Source: DASXHD01 sp038239005 (GTDB lineage Bacteria > Myxococcota_A > Polyangia > Polyangiales > Polyangiaceae). From it: a stretch of 64,000 nt of DNA. The notes below the pieces were generated by a model. The model searched no databases, was not told the DNA's origin, and saw nothing but the letters and a program-made list of their open reading frames with translations. This document shows positions 18,467 to 29,160 of this stretch, piece by piece; position 1 is the stretch's first letter; every line of letters begins with the position of its first letter. The DNA lies in assembly GCA_038239005.1 (NCBI GenBank), contig JBBSFE010000011.1, positions 20,840 to 84,839 of the forward strand, given 5' to 3'. The translations under genes and the position numbers were made by a program.

Positions 18467-18508
18467 GCGTGGGCGTCAGCGTGGGCGTGAGCGTCAGCGT
18501 GGGCGTGG
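18467..18508 (+). repeat. Hexamer array B (GCGTNN, 7 units)
   Basis: Seven contiguous 6-bp units (GCGTGG, GCGTCA, GCGTGG, GCGTGA, GCGTCA, GCGTGG, GCGTGG), starting 12 nt after the four-helix-bundle stop and ending 4 nt before the stop of the convergent RNase HII-like gene. Same unit and orientation as array A. The two arrays bracket the cassette like imperfect direct repeats. Confidence 0.88.
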
Positions 18509-18512
18509 GTGG

Positions 18513-19532
18513 TCAAACGCGGGAGGCGGGATCGACGAGCGACACTGGAGCGAGCTCGTCCTCACCAAACGGGATGCGTGGCTCGCCTTCGCCTGGGACT
18601 GCGCGGCGCTCGAAGCACTCGGAGGGGAAGCGCGTCGTGCGGCGCAGCTCGTCGGTGTCGGCGATGAATTGTGCGGTGACCGGATCGTGGTAGCCGCTGA
18701 CCATCGGAAGGTGCGGGAGCGTTCGCTTGTGGTGACGCACGACGCGCGCGGTCAGTAGATCGCGAACGTATTTTCCGACGAGCGATGCGAGACACACGAC
18801 GAGGTGACGCGCGTCGGCGTCGCGCACGAACGCGAGACGGCCCAAACCCGGCAGCGAGTACTCGCTCTTCGCGCGGCCTTCGCACACGATCGCGTGGAGG
18901 CGACCCGAGAGCGGGCCAAATGCGTCGGGGTACGTGTTGTAGCCGCCGACCTTCCCGCAGATGGCGACGAGATCGCCCGCCGCGAGCGTGCGCGCTTCGA
19001 GCACGAGCCGCTCCATCGCGTTGAGGTCGACACGAAAGCGCGTCGTGCCTGCATTCGCGGCGCTGTTCAACCGACGCGTGCACACGAGCGCGACGCGCAC
19101 CGACGCGATGCGGAGACCGCGCTTCTCGAGGCGCGTCAAATCCGAACGCACTTGCCCGACGAGCTCGTCGCCCGCTTCGAACGTTTCGCCTTCGCACCCA
19201 AAACATTGATCGGCGTGCCCGCCTTCTTTCGGACACGGATCACGAAGCCACTTTTCTGGGTCGAGCGAAAGTGCGAGCACGAGATCCGATGGCGTCGTGA
19301 CCGGTGCCTTCACCGCGGCGCCGAGCACACGCGCCCACGCCTCGCCGAGGGCGCGTTCCTTGTAAGATACAAGTTTCTTCGAGTCGTTGATGCGGGTGGC
19401 AAAGGCGCGACCCGGGCGTCCGAGCGCGACCTTCGCCGCTTTTTCGTCCGCCGCCTCGACGGTAACGGCCGTCACGACAAGCGGGCCGAGCCGCGGCCCG
19501 AGACCATTTTCGTCCACTCCAACGACGAGCAC
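18513..19532 (-). CDS. Divergent RNase HII-like protein
   Basis: Related to ribonuclease HII, which removes ribonucleotides from RNA:DNA hybrids. The 339-residue protein starts LVVGVDENGLGPRLGPLVV, matching the RNase HII 'G-V-D-E-x-G-x-G-x-x-x-G-P-V-V' motif with Asp7 and Glu8 intact, and has DSKKL at 50-54. The region SLVGKYVRDLL (250-260), preceded by DAD (238-240), matches the 'A-S-I-h-A-K-x-x-R-D' element. However, where canonical enzymes have 'V-D-G' the chain reads ICGKVGGY (191-198), so one expected catalytic Asp appears replaced by Gly. An extra Cys/His group (C100, H106, C110, C113) could bind metal. The start is a GTG, with a TATGTT-like element shortly upstream. Activity is uncertain; a conventional rnhB may lie elsewhere. 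Confidence 0.65.
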   Translation of the reverse strand: MLVVGVDENGLGPRLGPLVVTAVTVEAADEKAAKVALGRPGRAFATRINDSKKLVSYKERALGEAWARVLGAAVKAPVTTPSDLVLALSLDPEKWLRDPCPKEGGHADQCFGCEGETFEAGDELVGQVRSDLTRLEKRGLRIASVRVALVCTRRLNSAANAGTTRFRVDLNAMERLVLEARTLAAGDLVAICGKVGGYNTYPDAFGPLSGRLHAIVCEGRAKSEYSLPGLGRLAFVRDADARHLVVCLASLVGKYVRDLLTARVVRHHKRTLPHLPMVSGYHDPVTAQFIADTDELRRTTRFPSECFERRAVPGEGEPRIPFGEDELAPVSLVDPASRV

Positions 19533-19601
19533 GTGCCACGCCTAACATAATTCGCGGTTTGCGAAAGCGTCAGCGTCTCGAGCGAGAGCTCAAGCTGACG
19601 G

Positions 19602-19630
19602 TTGACGGCGCTGCGGCGGATGCTTACCGT
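19602..19630 (+). promoter_or_regulatory. Putative sigma-70-type promoter for the DksA-type gene
   Basis: TTGACG (19602-19607), a 17-nt spacer and TACCGT (19625-19630) match the -35/-10 layout of a housekeeping promoter, with 5 of 6 and about 4 of 6 consensus bases. Transcription from about 19637 would give a leader of roughly 30 nt before the ATG at 19668. This rests on sequence pattern only. Confidence 0.4.
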
Positions 19631-19667
19631 CGTGCGCCGAAAAAGTGGCACACAGAGAAGACGATCC

Positions 19668-20030
19668 ATGAACAAGACGCAGCTCAAGAAGTTCAAGTCG
19701 CTCCTCCTCGAAAAGCGCGACGAGATCGTGAAGAAAGCAAAGCAGACGCTCGAAGAGGACATGACTCTCGACGCGAATGACTTGCCAGATGAAATGGATC
19801 TCGCATCGAGCGAGTATCTCCAATCGTTCACGTTCCGACTTCGCGGTCGCGAGAAGAGCTTCCTCGACAAGATCACCAAAGCGCTCGCAAAAATCGACGA
19901 CGGCACATTCGGCGTCTGCGAAGAGTGCGGCGAGGAGATCTCCGTCAAACGGCTCGAGGCTCGCCCCGAGACGACTCTCTGCATCAAGTGCAAAGAGGAT
20001 CAAGAACGAATGGAGAAAGACTTCGGCTGA
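19668..20030 (+). CDS. DksA/TraR-type zinc-finger transcription regulator
   Basis: Cytoplasmic 120-residue protein of the DksA/TraR family, which binds the RNA polymerase secondary channel and, with ppGpp, tunes rRNA and amino-acid promoters. The N-terminal half is a coiled coil (LKKFKSLLLEKRDEIVKKAK) ending in an acidic tip region (DANDLPDEMDLASSE), and the C-terminal half carries a four-cysteine zinc finger, CEEC followed by CIKC. The 'F-G-x-C-x-x-C-G-E-x-I' pattern is intact. The ATG at 19668 is preferred over earlier in-frame codons because it starts directly at the family's N-terminus. It converges on uvrA across a hairpin that overlaps its stop codon. Polar and delta-proteobacterial genomes often have several such genes, so a specific dksA name is not given. 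Confidence 0.88.
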   Translation: MNKTQLKKFKSLLLEKRDEIVKKAKQTLEEDMTLDANDLPDEMDLASSEYLQSFTFRLRGREKSFLDKITKALAKIDDGTFGVCEECGEEISVKRLEARPETTLCIKCKEDQERMEKDFG

Positions 20031-20048
20031 GCTTCGAAGCTCCCGAAG
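20021..20048. terminator. Bidirectional hairpin between the DksA-type gene and uvrA
   Basis: CTTCGG (20021-20026) pairs with CCGAAG (20043-20048) around the inner palindrome GAGCTTCGAAGCTC (20029-20042); only two bases (CT) are unpaired. It overlaps the DksA-type stop codon and lies 4 nt from the uvrA stop. No long U-tract follows, so it may be a weak intrinsic terminator acting on both convergent transcripts. Confidence 0.5.
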
Positions 20049-20051
20049 AAA

Positions 20052-22925
<2,874 letters not shown>

Positions 22926-22940
22926 GGCAAGTCGGCCAGC

Positions 22941-24119
22941 TTAACTCAGCGCCGACAGCAAATCATGCTCGAGGTCATTCGGCGATTCGAGACCGACGCT
23001 CAGCCGCAAGAGACCGGTCGTGATTCCTGCCCGCTCGCGCGCATCAGCCGGCATGCTCGCGTGCGTCGTGGTTGCAGGGTGAGTGATGAGCGAACGCGCA
23101 TCGCCCAAGCTCACAGCATGCGTGACGACTCGAACGCGCTCGAGAACGGAGCGTGCATCGCCGCGGACTTCGAACGAAAGCAGCGATCCAAAAGCGTGGA
23201 GGCTCTTTGTCTCGCGCGCGGGCAAGAGCGACGGGTGATGCACCTTCGCGACGCCCGCGTGCGACGCGAGAGCGCGCGCGAGGCGTGCAGCCGTGGAGCA
23301 TGCGCGCCGCTGGCGGAGTGCGAAGGTAATCATTCCTCGTGCCACGAGGTAAGCCGTGAGCGGCGACATCACGCCGCCGAAGCCTTTCACGACGGTGTCG
23401 AACGCGCTGGCAACGCGCTCCTTCGAGCCTGCGATCACGCCACCGATGGCGTCGCCGTGGCCGCCGAGCGCTTTCGTCATCGAGTGAACGACGAGGTCGA
23501 CGCCAAGCGCGAGCGGCGTTTGGCAGAACGGAGTCGCGAACGTGTTGTCTGCGATCGTGGTCGCGTTCGACGCACGCGCCGCAGCCACGATGCCCGCGAC
23601 ATCGGCAACGGCGAGCGTCGGGTTGCTGGGCGATTCAATGTAGAATACACGCGTCTTTGGCGTGGCAGCAGCGGCGTAGGCTTCGGGCGTGGCGGCGTCG
23701 ACGAATGTCGTGTCGATGCCAAGCTTGGGGAGGCGCTCACGGAGAAGTCGAGCGCTCTCGCCATACATGGAGCGCGGCGCAATCACGTGCGAGCCGGATT
23801 CGCACACGGAGAGGAGCGCACCAGACACTGCGGCCATTCCGCTCGCGGTTGCGCATGCGGCTTCGGCGCCTTCGAGCGCAGCGAGCTTCGCTTCGAGCGC
23901 CTCGACCGTCGGATTTCCCCACCGGCCGTAAATGTATGCGTCGTTTTCACCGCGAAACGCGGCCGAGGCGTGCGCGGCGTCGTCGAAGGAAAATGCGCTC
24001 GCGAGAACGATGGGCGTCGCGAGCGCGCGGATTTCGTTCTCGGCTTCGCCCGCGTGAACGCACAAAGAGGCGAGCGCGTCGCATCGCGCGTCGAGCCGAG
24101 CTTCGTACGCGTCGTCCAT
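22941..24119 (-). CDS. Cys/Met metabolism PLP-dependent enzyme
   Basis: Pyridoxal-phosphate enzyme of the trans-sulfuration family (cystathionine gamma-synthase, cystathionine lyase, O-acetylhomoserine sulfhydrylase or methionine gamma-lyase), acting in sulfur amino-acid metabolism. The 392-residue length is typical. YIYGRWGNPTVEALEAKLAA and GAEAACATASGMAAVSGALL are the family's 'Y-x-R-x-x-N-P-T' and 'S-G-M-A-A' elements, and VHSMTKALGGHGDAIGG contains the PLP-binding Lys in 'S-x-T-K'. ESPSNPTLAVAD carries the 'E-S-P-x-N-P' loop. The substrate cannot be decided by eye. ATG 24119 matches the family's N-terminus. It is 15 nt from uvrA and divergent from the TPR gene by 62 nt. Confidence 0.9.
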   Translation of the reverse strand: MDDAYEARLDARCDALASLCVHAGEAENEIRALATPIVLASAFSFDDAAHASAAFRGENDAYIYGRWGNPTVEALEAKLAALEGAEAACATASGMAAVSGALLSVCESGSHVIAPRSMYGESARLLRERLPKLGIDTTFVDAATPEAYAAAATPKTRVFYIESPSNPTLAVADVAGIVAAARASNATTIADNTFATPFCQTPLALGVDLVVHSMTKALGGHGDAIGGVIAGSKERVASAFDTVVKGFGGVMSPLTAYLVARGMITFALRQRRACSTAARLARALASHAGVAKVHHPSLLPARETKSLHAFGSLLSFEVRGDARSVLERVRVVTHAVSLGDARSLITHPATTTHASMPADARERAGITTGLLRLSVGLESPNDLEHDLLSALS

Positions 24120-24181
24120 CGCCGAGCACGGTATCTCGTTTCTGCGAGCGCGGCGCGCCGTGTGGTACCCTTTGCACCCGA

Positions 24182-27100
24182 ATGCTGCGGATCGAGTGCG
24201 AGTCGTGTCACGCGCCGTACCAAGTCGATGAGCGCCGCGTCCCGCCGCACGGGTTGAAGATGCGGTGCCCGAAATGTGGGCACACATTTTCCGTCGCCAG
24301 CCCCAACGCACCCGCCGATGTGGGGCCCGCACCGAAGACGCTTCTCAAAGGCGGCAAGATGACAATGGTCGGTCTCGGCGCCGGCGCTGACGAGCCTGGG
24401 CTTCCCGCAGCAAAGGCCGGGTTGCCGAAAGCGCCGCCCGTTCCACCGAAGGCCGCACCGCCACGCGCCGCACCTCCCGTCGCTGCGCCGCCGGCGCCGT
24501 CGCCTCCATCGCCGCAACCACCGATGGTCGAAATCGATCTGCCGGCGGCTCGTCCGGCGCCGCCGAAGAACGTTCCACCGCGGCCCTTGCCGCCGCGCCC
24601 GCCGCCGATTGCCGCAAAGCCTCCGGCTCCTGCGCCGCTTCCGAATTTCGGGGCGGATCTTCCTGCGGTGCGCACGCCCGAACGAGAAAAATATCCATCG
24701 CTACCTGCTGCGCTCGGAAGCGTCGACGACTACCCCGCACCGCGTCCGAAGCCCGCGCCTGCTCCGCCCGCGCCTGCTCCGCCCGCCGCAACGCTCAACA
24801 CATCGAGCGGGTTTGGCGAGATCGATCTTCCCGCCGTCGCTGGCGATCTTCCCGCCATTCGAGCCACGCCACCGAAGGCGAGAGCTCAGCCCGCCGAGGT
24901 CTCGTTCGAGCTCGATCCTCCACAAGTGAAGCCGCTTCCGAAGCGCGACGATCTCGAGCTCGATCTCGGACCACCTGCGGCCGATCTTCCCGCGCCGCTC
25001 GTCGGCCTTCCTTCGCTCGCGGCGTCACTGCCGTCGCGCAAACCGGAGCCGGCGTTCGGTGAAATCGATTTGCCCTCGCTCGACACGCGCGAGCAATTGC
25101 CGATCGTCGCGTCGGCGCTCCCCGCGGTCGCGAACGTCATGCCTGTCGTTGGTCAGCAGCTTCCTTCGACCGTCGATGACAGTCGGCTCTTGCCAGGATC
25201 GAGCGGTGCCCCACCGTCGCTCGATTTCGGCGAGGTCGATCTCGGTCCGCTTTCGGCGCCTCCGCCGAAGCCTCCCGCTCTCCGCGAGGCTCCCGCTCTC
25301 CGCGAGGCTTCCGCCCTTCGTGAGCCTCCGCCGCAAAACGCGTTTGCAGAGCTCGATCTCGGCGCAGCCGATTTGCGGAGCGTGCCGCCATCGCAGCCTG
25401 CGGCTCCTCCGCCGCCGCAACTGCAGCCGTCGTCGCTCGCGCCGATGGCGCCGCCGCCGTTTTCGACCCCGCCGAAAACCGGAAACGCGCTCGCGTATGG
25501 TGAGCTCGATCTCGGAGGCCCGGCGGAGGCGGCTAGCCCGATGCAAGCGGAGTCTCAGGCTCCCGCTCTGCTCTCATCGTCCGATGAGCTCTCGCTTCCT
25601 CAAGCGTCCGTGCCACCGGCAGGCGCGAGCGGCGGAAACCTAGGCTCGACGGAAGTTTCGCTTCCGATTCAGACGACATCGAATCGGCGCGATCGCGATG
25701 CCATGCCGGCGGCGCCATCGCGTGCGCCGCGCGTATTGTTCGTGCTGCTCCTCTTCGCGCTCGCCGGCGGAGGTGCGCTGCATCTCACGAAGCACGGCGC
25801 GTTCGGCTACCTCACGCTCGGCGACATGCTTCACGAGAAGGACTACAAAGCCTTCACCGACTCGCAATCTGGTGCGGCGCGGACCCGCGCGACGAAAGAC
25901 ACGTATCCGGAGACGCAGGCGTCGGTCGACGACTTGCTCGCCGCACACTGGAAGATGCCCCGCGCCTCGGGGCTCAGCGCTTACGCCGTGTTTGCGGCGC
26001 TCGCCTACGAGACGCGTTTCGGTCCGGACGTTGATCGCGACGCGAAAGCCAAGATGCTCCTGTCGGAGCTCATGACGCGCAGTGAAGTTCCATACTTGAA
26101 CGTTGCGCTCGCAGCACAGGCGGCAGTCGCGAACGATTTCGCGAAAGCGCGCGGCGACCTCGAATCTGCGAGCAAACGTGATGCAGGCGATCCGATTCAA
26201 CGCGACATCGCGCTCTTGCGCGGCGAAGTCGAGCTGCGCGCACGCGACGCGAAAGCGGCAAAGACGGCGTTCGACACGGCGCTCAAGCTCGGCGCAACGG
26301 CGCAAGCGCACTATGGCCTCGCGCGCGCCGCCAACATCGCCCACGACTGGCCCACGGTTGGGAGCGAGTGCAACGCCACGCTCGCGGCGTCGCCACATCA
26401 CCCGGGCGCGCTCGTGCTCCGCGCGATGCAGCGATACATGGAGAAGGGCAACGACACCGACGCGCTCGCGGACCTCACCGAGGTCATCGAGGGGCCAGCA
26501 AAACCGTTTTCTGCGAGCACCGAGGTCGCCCAAGCGCTTGCCAACCGGGGGCGAATTTTCATGGCGAGCGGCCGCGCCGGCGATGCGCGCACCGCGTTCG
26601 ATGCGTCGCTCAAGCTCGACAACCGAAACGTCGATGCGCTCATCGGCCAGGGAACCGTCTTCTACCAAGAGAGCCGTTTCACAGAGGCGCTCACGCGGTT
26701 CGATACTGCGCTCCAATCACGACCCGACGACGAAGTCGGCATCGCTTACGACGCGCTCGCGAAGATCAAGCTCGAACGATTGAAGGAAGCCAAAGATCAG
26801 CTCGTCGCGGCGCGCACCAAGTTCCCGCGCTCGATGCGCATCACCTTCGCGCTCGCACAAGCCGAGAGCGCTCTCGGCAACATCGGCGATGCCGAAAAAG
26901 ATTTGCGACAAGCGATCGACTTCACGCAAGCGAAGGACGCCACGGCGGTCGAGCCGTACATCGGGCTCGCGACGCTTCTGGTCGCGCACAACCGTGACAA
27001 GGACGCGCAAACCGTCATCGAAGACGCAAAAACGAAGCTCCCCGATGAAGCGCCCGTGGCGGTTGCGTTTGGCGAGTACGACGCCGCGCAAGGCAAATAC

Positions 27101-28171
27101 GAAAACGCGGTGGCGCACTTCCGTCACGCGCTCGAGCTCGCACCGACGAGCCTCTCGACGCACTTCAAGCTCGGCGTCACGTATCGCCATATGCGAAAAA
27201 CCGATCTCGCGTCGACGGAGTTCGATCAAGTTCTCGCGATCGACAAGGACTATCCCGGTCTCGCGCTCGAGCGCGGCCTCTTGTTCGAGGAGTCGGGCGA
27301 GATCGATCGCGCGCTCGAACAATTCAAGAACGCGCTCGCGCGTGCACCCGACGACGCAGACTTGCAGCTTCGCGTCGGCGCTGCATACGTCGCGAGCAAC
27401 CGCGGTGACGACGCGCTACCGATGCTCCGCAAGGTGCTCGACAAGCGACCGACGAGCGCGGAAGCGAATCACTACCTCGGTCGCGCGCTCTTCTTGAAGG
27501 ACGGCTCCACGAACGAAGCGATGCGTTACTTGAAACGCGCCGTCGAGCTCGACCCAAACCGGCCCGAGTATCACCTCTACGTTGCGCGCGCCGCGAACGA
27601 ATCGAGCCCCGCACAGCTCGGGCTCGCACAAGACGAGATCGACAAAGCGCTCGCGCTCGATCAGCTTCTCGCCGACGCCTACTGGCAGCGCGGTGTGCTC
27701 GAACGAAAACGCCTCGCCGTCGAAGACGCGCTCAAGGATTTACGTCACGCGCTCGAGCTTCGGCCCGCCCGCATCGAGGCGTACGCCACGATCGCGGAAT
27801 GCTACGAGGACAAAAACGATCCCGGCGCGGCGATCGCGAACTGGCAGAAAGCGATCGCGGGCAACGCACGCATACCGTACTGGCACTACCGCTACGGCAA
27901 GCTGCTGCTCGAGCACGGGAACGCGAACGAAGCGGCCACGCACCTCTCGGCCGCAGTCGACGACGCGCTCAAACAAGACGCTCGTCCGCCATGGCTCGCG
28001 CCCGCCGAATTCTCAGGCGCCGAAGCGCTCAACCGCAGCGGCAAACGCGCGGACTCGATCACGATGTATCGCCGCTTCCTAGAAATCGCCCCGATGAACG
28101 ACCCCGACCGCCGCGACGCGATCAAAGCCCTCACGAGCCTCGGCGAAACCTACCGCCCCGGCGGCCACTAA
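24182..28171 (+). CDS. Zinc-ribbon, Pro-rich, TM, TPR protein
   Basis: Membrane protein of about 1329 residues with an unusual domain order. Residues 1-38 are an MJ0042-type zinc ribbon (C6-x2-C9, C29-x2-C32) that should lie in the cytoplasm. A Pro/Ala-rich region of about 470 residues follows, with repeated F-G-E-I/V-D-L motifs at about residues 211, 292 and 349, and related FAELDL (388) and YGELDL (439). One membrane helix lies at about 515-535 (LFVLLLFALAGGGALHL). The rest, from about residue 545, is a long array of TPR-type 34-residue helical hairpins (for example ALTRFDTALQSRPDDEVGIA) and should be periplasmic. Some M. xanthus gliding proteins combine zinc ribbons, TM helices or TPRs, but identity is not established. 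It is divergent from the PLP enzyme gene. Confidence 0.85.
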   Translation: MLRIECESCHAPYQVDERRVPPHGLKMRCPKCGHTFSVASPNAPADVGPAPKTLLKGGKMTMVGLGAGADEPGLPAAKAGLPKAPPVPPKAAPPRAAPPVAAPPAPSPPSPQPPMVEIDLPAARPAPPKNVPPRPLPPRPPPIAAKPPAPAPLPNFGADLPAVRTPEREKYPSLPAALGSVDDYPAPRPKPAPAPPAPAPPAATLNTSSGFGEIDLPAVAGDLPAIRATPPKARAQPAEVSFELDPPQVKPLPKRDDLELDLGPPAADLPAPLVGLPSLAASLPSRKPEPAFGEIDLPSLDTREQLPIVASALPAVANVMPVVGQQLPSTVDDSRLLPGSSGAPPSLDFGEVDLGPLSAPPPKPPALREAPALREASALREPPPQNAFAELDLGAADLRSVPPSQPAAPPPPQLQPSSLAPMAPPPFSTPPKTGNALAYGELDLGGPAEAASPMQAESQAPALLSSSDELSLPQASVPPAGASGGNLGSTEVSLPIQTTSNRRDRDAMPAAPSRAPRVLFVLLLFALAGGGALHLTKHGAFGYLTLGDMLHEKDYKAFTDSQSGAARTRATKDTYPETQASVDDLLAAHWKMPRASGLSAYAVFAALAYETRFGPDVDRDAKAKMLLSELMTRSEVPYLNVALAAQAAVANDFAKARGDLESASKRDAGDPIQRDIALLRGEVELRARDAKAAKTAFDTALKLGATAQAHYGLARAANIAHDWPTVGSECNATLAASPHHPGALVLRAMQRYMEKGNDTDALADLTEVIEGPAKPFSASTEVAQALANRGRIFMASGRAGDARTAFDASLKLDNRNVDALIGQGTVFYQESRFTEALTRFDTALQSRPDDEVGIAYDALAKIKLERLKEAKDQLVAARTKFPRSMRITFALAQAESALGNIGDAEKDLRQAIDFTQAKDATAVEPYIGLATLLVAHNRDKDAQTVIEDAKTKLPDEAPVAVAFGEYDAAQGKYENAVAHFRHALELAPTSLSTHFKLGVTYRHMRKTDLASTEFDQVLAIDKDYPGLALERGLLFEESGEIDRALEQFKNALARAPDDADLQLRVGAAYVASNRGDDALPMLRKVLDKRPTSAEANHYLGRALFLKDGSTNEAMRYLKRAVELDPNRPEYHLYVARAANESSPAQLGLAQDEIDKALALDQLLADAYWQRGVLERKRLAVEDALKDLRHALELRPARIEAYATIAECYEDKNDPGAAIANWQKAIAGNARIPYWHYRYGKLLLEHGNANEAATHLSAAVDDALKQDARPPWLAPAEFSGAEALNRSGKRADSITMYRRFLEIAPMNDPDRRDAIKALTSLGETYRPGGH
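25272..25325 (+). repeat. 18-bp tandem repeat in the Pro-rich linker
   Basis: Two identical 18-bp units (25272-25289 and 25290-25307) and a diverged third (25308-25325) encode a repeating ALREAP-type hexapeptide inside the disordered linker of the TPR protein. This looks like a recent local duplication and so a place of length variation. Confidence 0.85.
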
Positions 28172-28188
28172 GCCGCGGGTCACCGAGG

Positions 28189-28228
28189 CCTAAGAGACAG
28201 CCTTGGGCGCCTTCGCGGCTGTCTTAGG
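28189..28228. repeat. Imperfect hairpin downstream of the TPR gene, upstream of the RAYT-like gene
   Basis: CCTAAGAGACAGCC (28189-28202) pairs with GGCTGTCTTAGG (28217-28228) with only a GA bulge and a 14-nt loop. It starts 17 nt after the TPR stop and lies 73 nt before the RAYT-like start. It could be an intrinsic terminator for the TPR gene or a REP-like palindrome tied to the transposase relative. No second copy was noticed in this window. Confidence 0.6.
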
Positions 28229-28301
28229 TCGCGGAAAGTCGCGACAAAGGAGGCACGGGCTTGACGTGGTCGCGGAGCCTGGTAAAGATAGCCCAATCAA
28301 G

Positions 28302-28967
28302 ATGCGGCAGACGGCATTCGAATTTCGCACTTGGGGCGGCAAGCGCGAGGGGGCGGGCCGGAAGCCCGTGCGGAAGGGGCGCGGCGCGGTCGCGCATCGC
28401 GCGCGACCCGTGCATCGCGCGGCGCACCCGGTGCATGTCACGTTGCGTGCACGTGGTGGGCTACCGCCGTTTCGTGAGAGCGCCATCTTGCGGGAGGTGC
28501 GTAAGGCGGTGGCGGGCGCGAATCGGTCGCCCGCAGTGGGGGAGGGGTTTCGCGTGGTGCAGTTCTCGCTGCAGAACGATCACGTGCATCTCATCGTCGA
28601 GGCTCACGACGCGGACGTCCTCTCGCGAGGCACGCGTGGGCTCATCGTGCGGCTCGCGCGTGCGGTGAATCGCGCACTCGGTGTCCGCGGGCAAGTGTGG
28701 GACGATCGCTACGACGCCCGCGCGCTCAAGACGCCGCGCGAGGTGCGCAACGCCATCGTTTACGTGCTGATGAATGCTCGCAAACACGGCCAACGCCTGC
28801 TCGCCGGTGTCGACCGTTTCTCGTCGGCTCCGTGGTTCGACGGATTCGCCGCACGCATCACGCACACGGACACCCCACGCCCGGTCGCTACATCGCGCAC
28901 GTGGCTAGGAGGCACCGGTTGGCGTCGCCGCGGCCTCGTCCGCCTGCACGAACGGCCCAAGACCTAG
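28302..28967 (+). CDS. RAYT-like Y1 (HUH) transposase relative
   Basis: Single-copy protein of 221 residues related to IS200/IS605-type Y1 transposases, in the REP-associated tyrosine transposase (RAYT) style, which cut single-stranded DNA at palindromes. The HUH metal-binding pair is in NDHVHLIVEA and the catalytic-type tyrosine is likely in NAIVYVLMNARKHG. An N-terminal GKREGAGRKP extension, common in this myxobacterial branch, is basic and may bind DNA. The ATG at 28302 matches this family's N-terminus; an earlier in-frame codon at 28203 would add an unsupported region. There are no flanking IS ends, so it may be domesticated. A 40-nt palindrome lies about 70 nt upstream. Confidence 0.8.
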   Translation: MRQTAFEFRTWGGKREGAGRKPVRKGRGAVAHRARPVHRAAHPVHVTLRARGGLPPFRESAILREVRKAVAGANRSPAVGEGFRVVQFSLQNDHVHLIVEAHDADVLSRGTRGLIVRLARAVNRALGVRGQVWDDRYDARALKTPREVRNAIVYVLMNARKHGQRLLAGVDRFSSAPWFDGFAARITHTDTPRPVATSRTWLGGTGWRRRGLVRLHERPKT

Positions 28968-29031
28968 AACGCACTTCCTCAGCCGCCGTAGCTCGCGTGG
29001 CTTCGGTCGGCGGAAGTCGTACGATGTCTGC

Positions 29032-29160
29032 GTGTGGCGCCTGCGCAAAGCGACCCGCCTTTTGTTTCTGGTGATCACCCTCGCGTGCGGTCACCCAGCT
29101 TCCATACCCGCTCCCAGCGAAGGACAACCGAGACACGTTGCCGGATATTTCTGGAGCGGC
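29032..29160 (+). other. Signal-peptide reading frame out of phase with the hydrolase gene
   Basis: A GTG at 29032 opens a frame encoding MWRLRKATRLLFLVITLACG, a convincing lipoprotein signal peptide with lipobox (TLAC), followed by a Pro-rich linker. That frame stops at 29238. The hydrolase frame, shifted by one base, takes over with the DUF3887-type start (IFLERLAHGDEW) at about 29145. The two pieces look like the halves of one gene joined by a frameshift between about 29090 and 29145. Confidence 0.6.

Noticed and set aside
17875..18508. CRISPR array
   Set aside because: The hexamer units are contiguous without unique spacers and there are no cas genes.
28172..29031. Complete insertion sequence around the Y1 transposase relative
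   Set aside because: No paired terminal ends or target duplication could be found around the gene; only one palindrome lies upstream.
29024..29074. Alternative ATG start at 29024 for the hydrolase
   Set aside because: That frame ends after 16 codons and cannot join the hydrolase.
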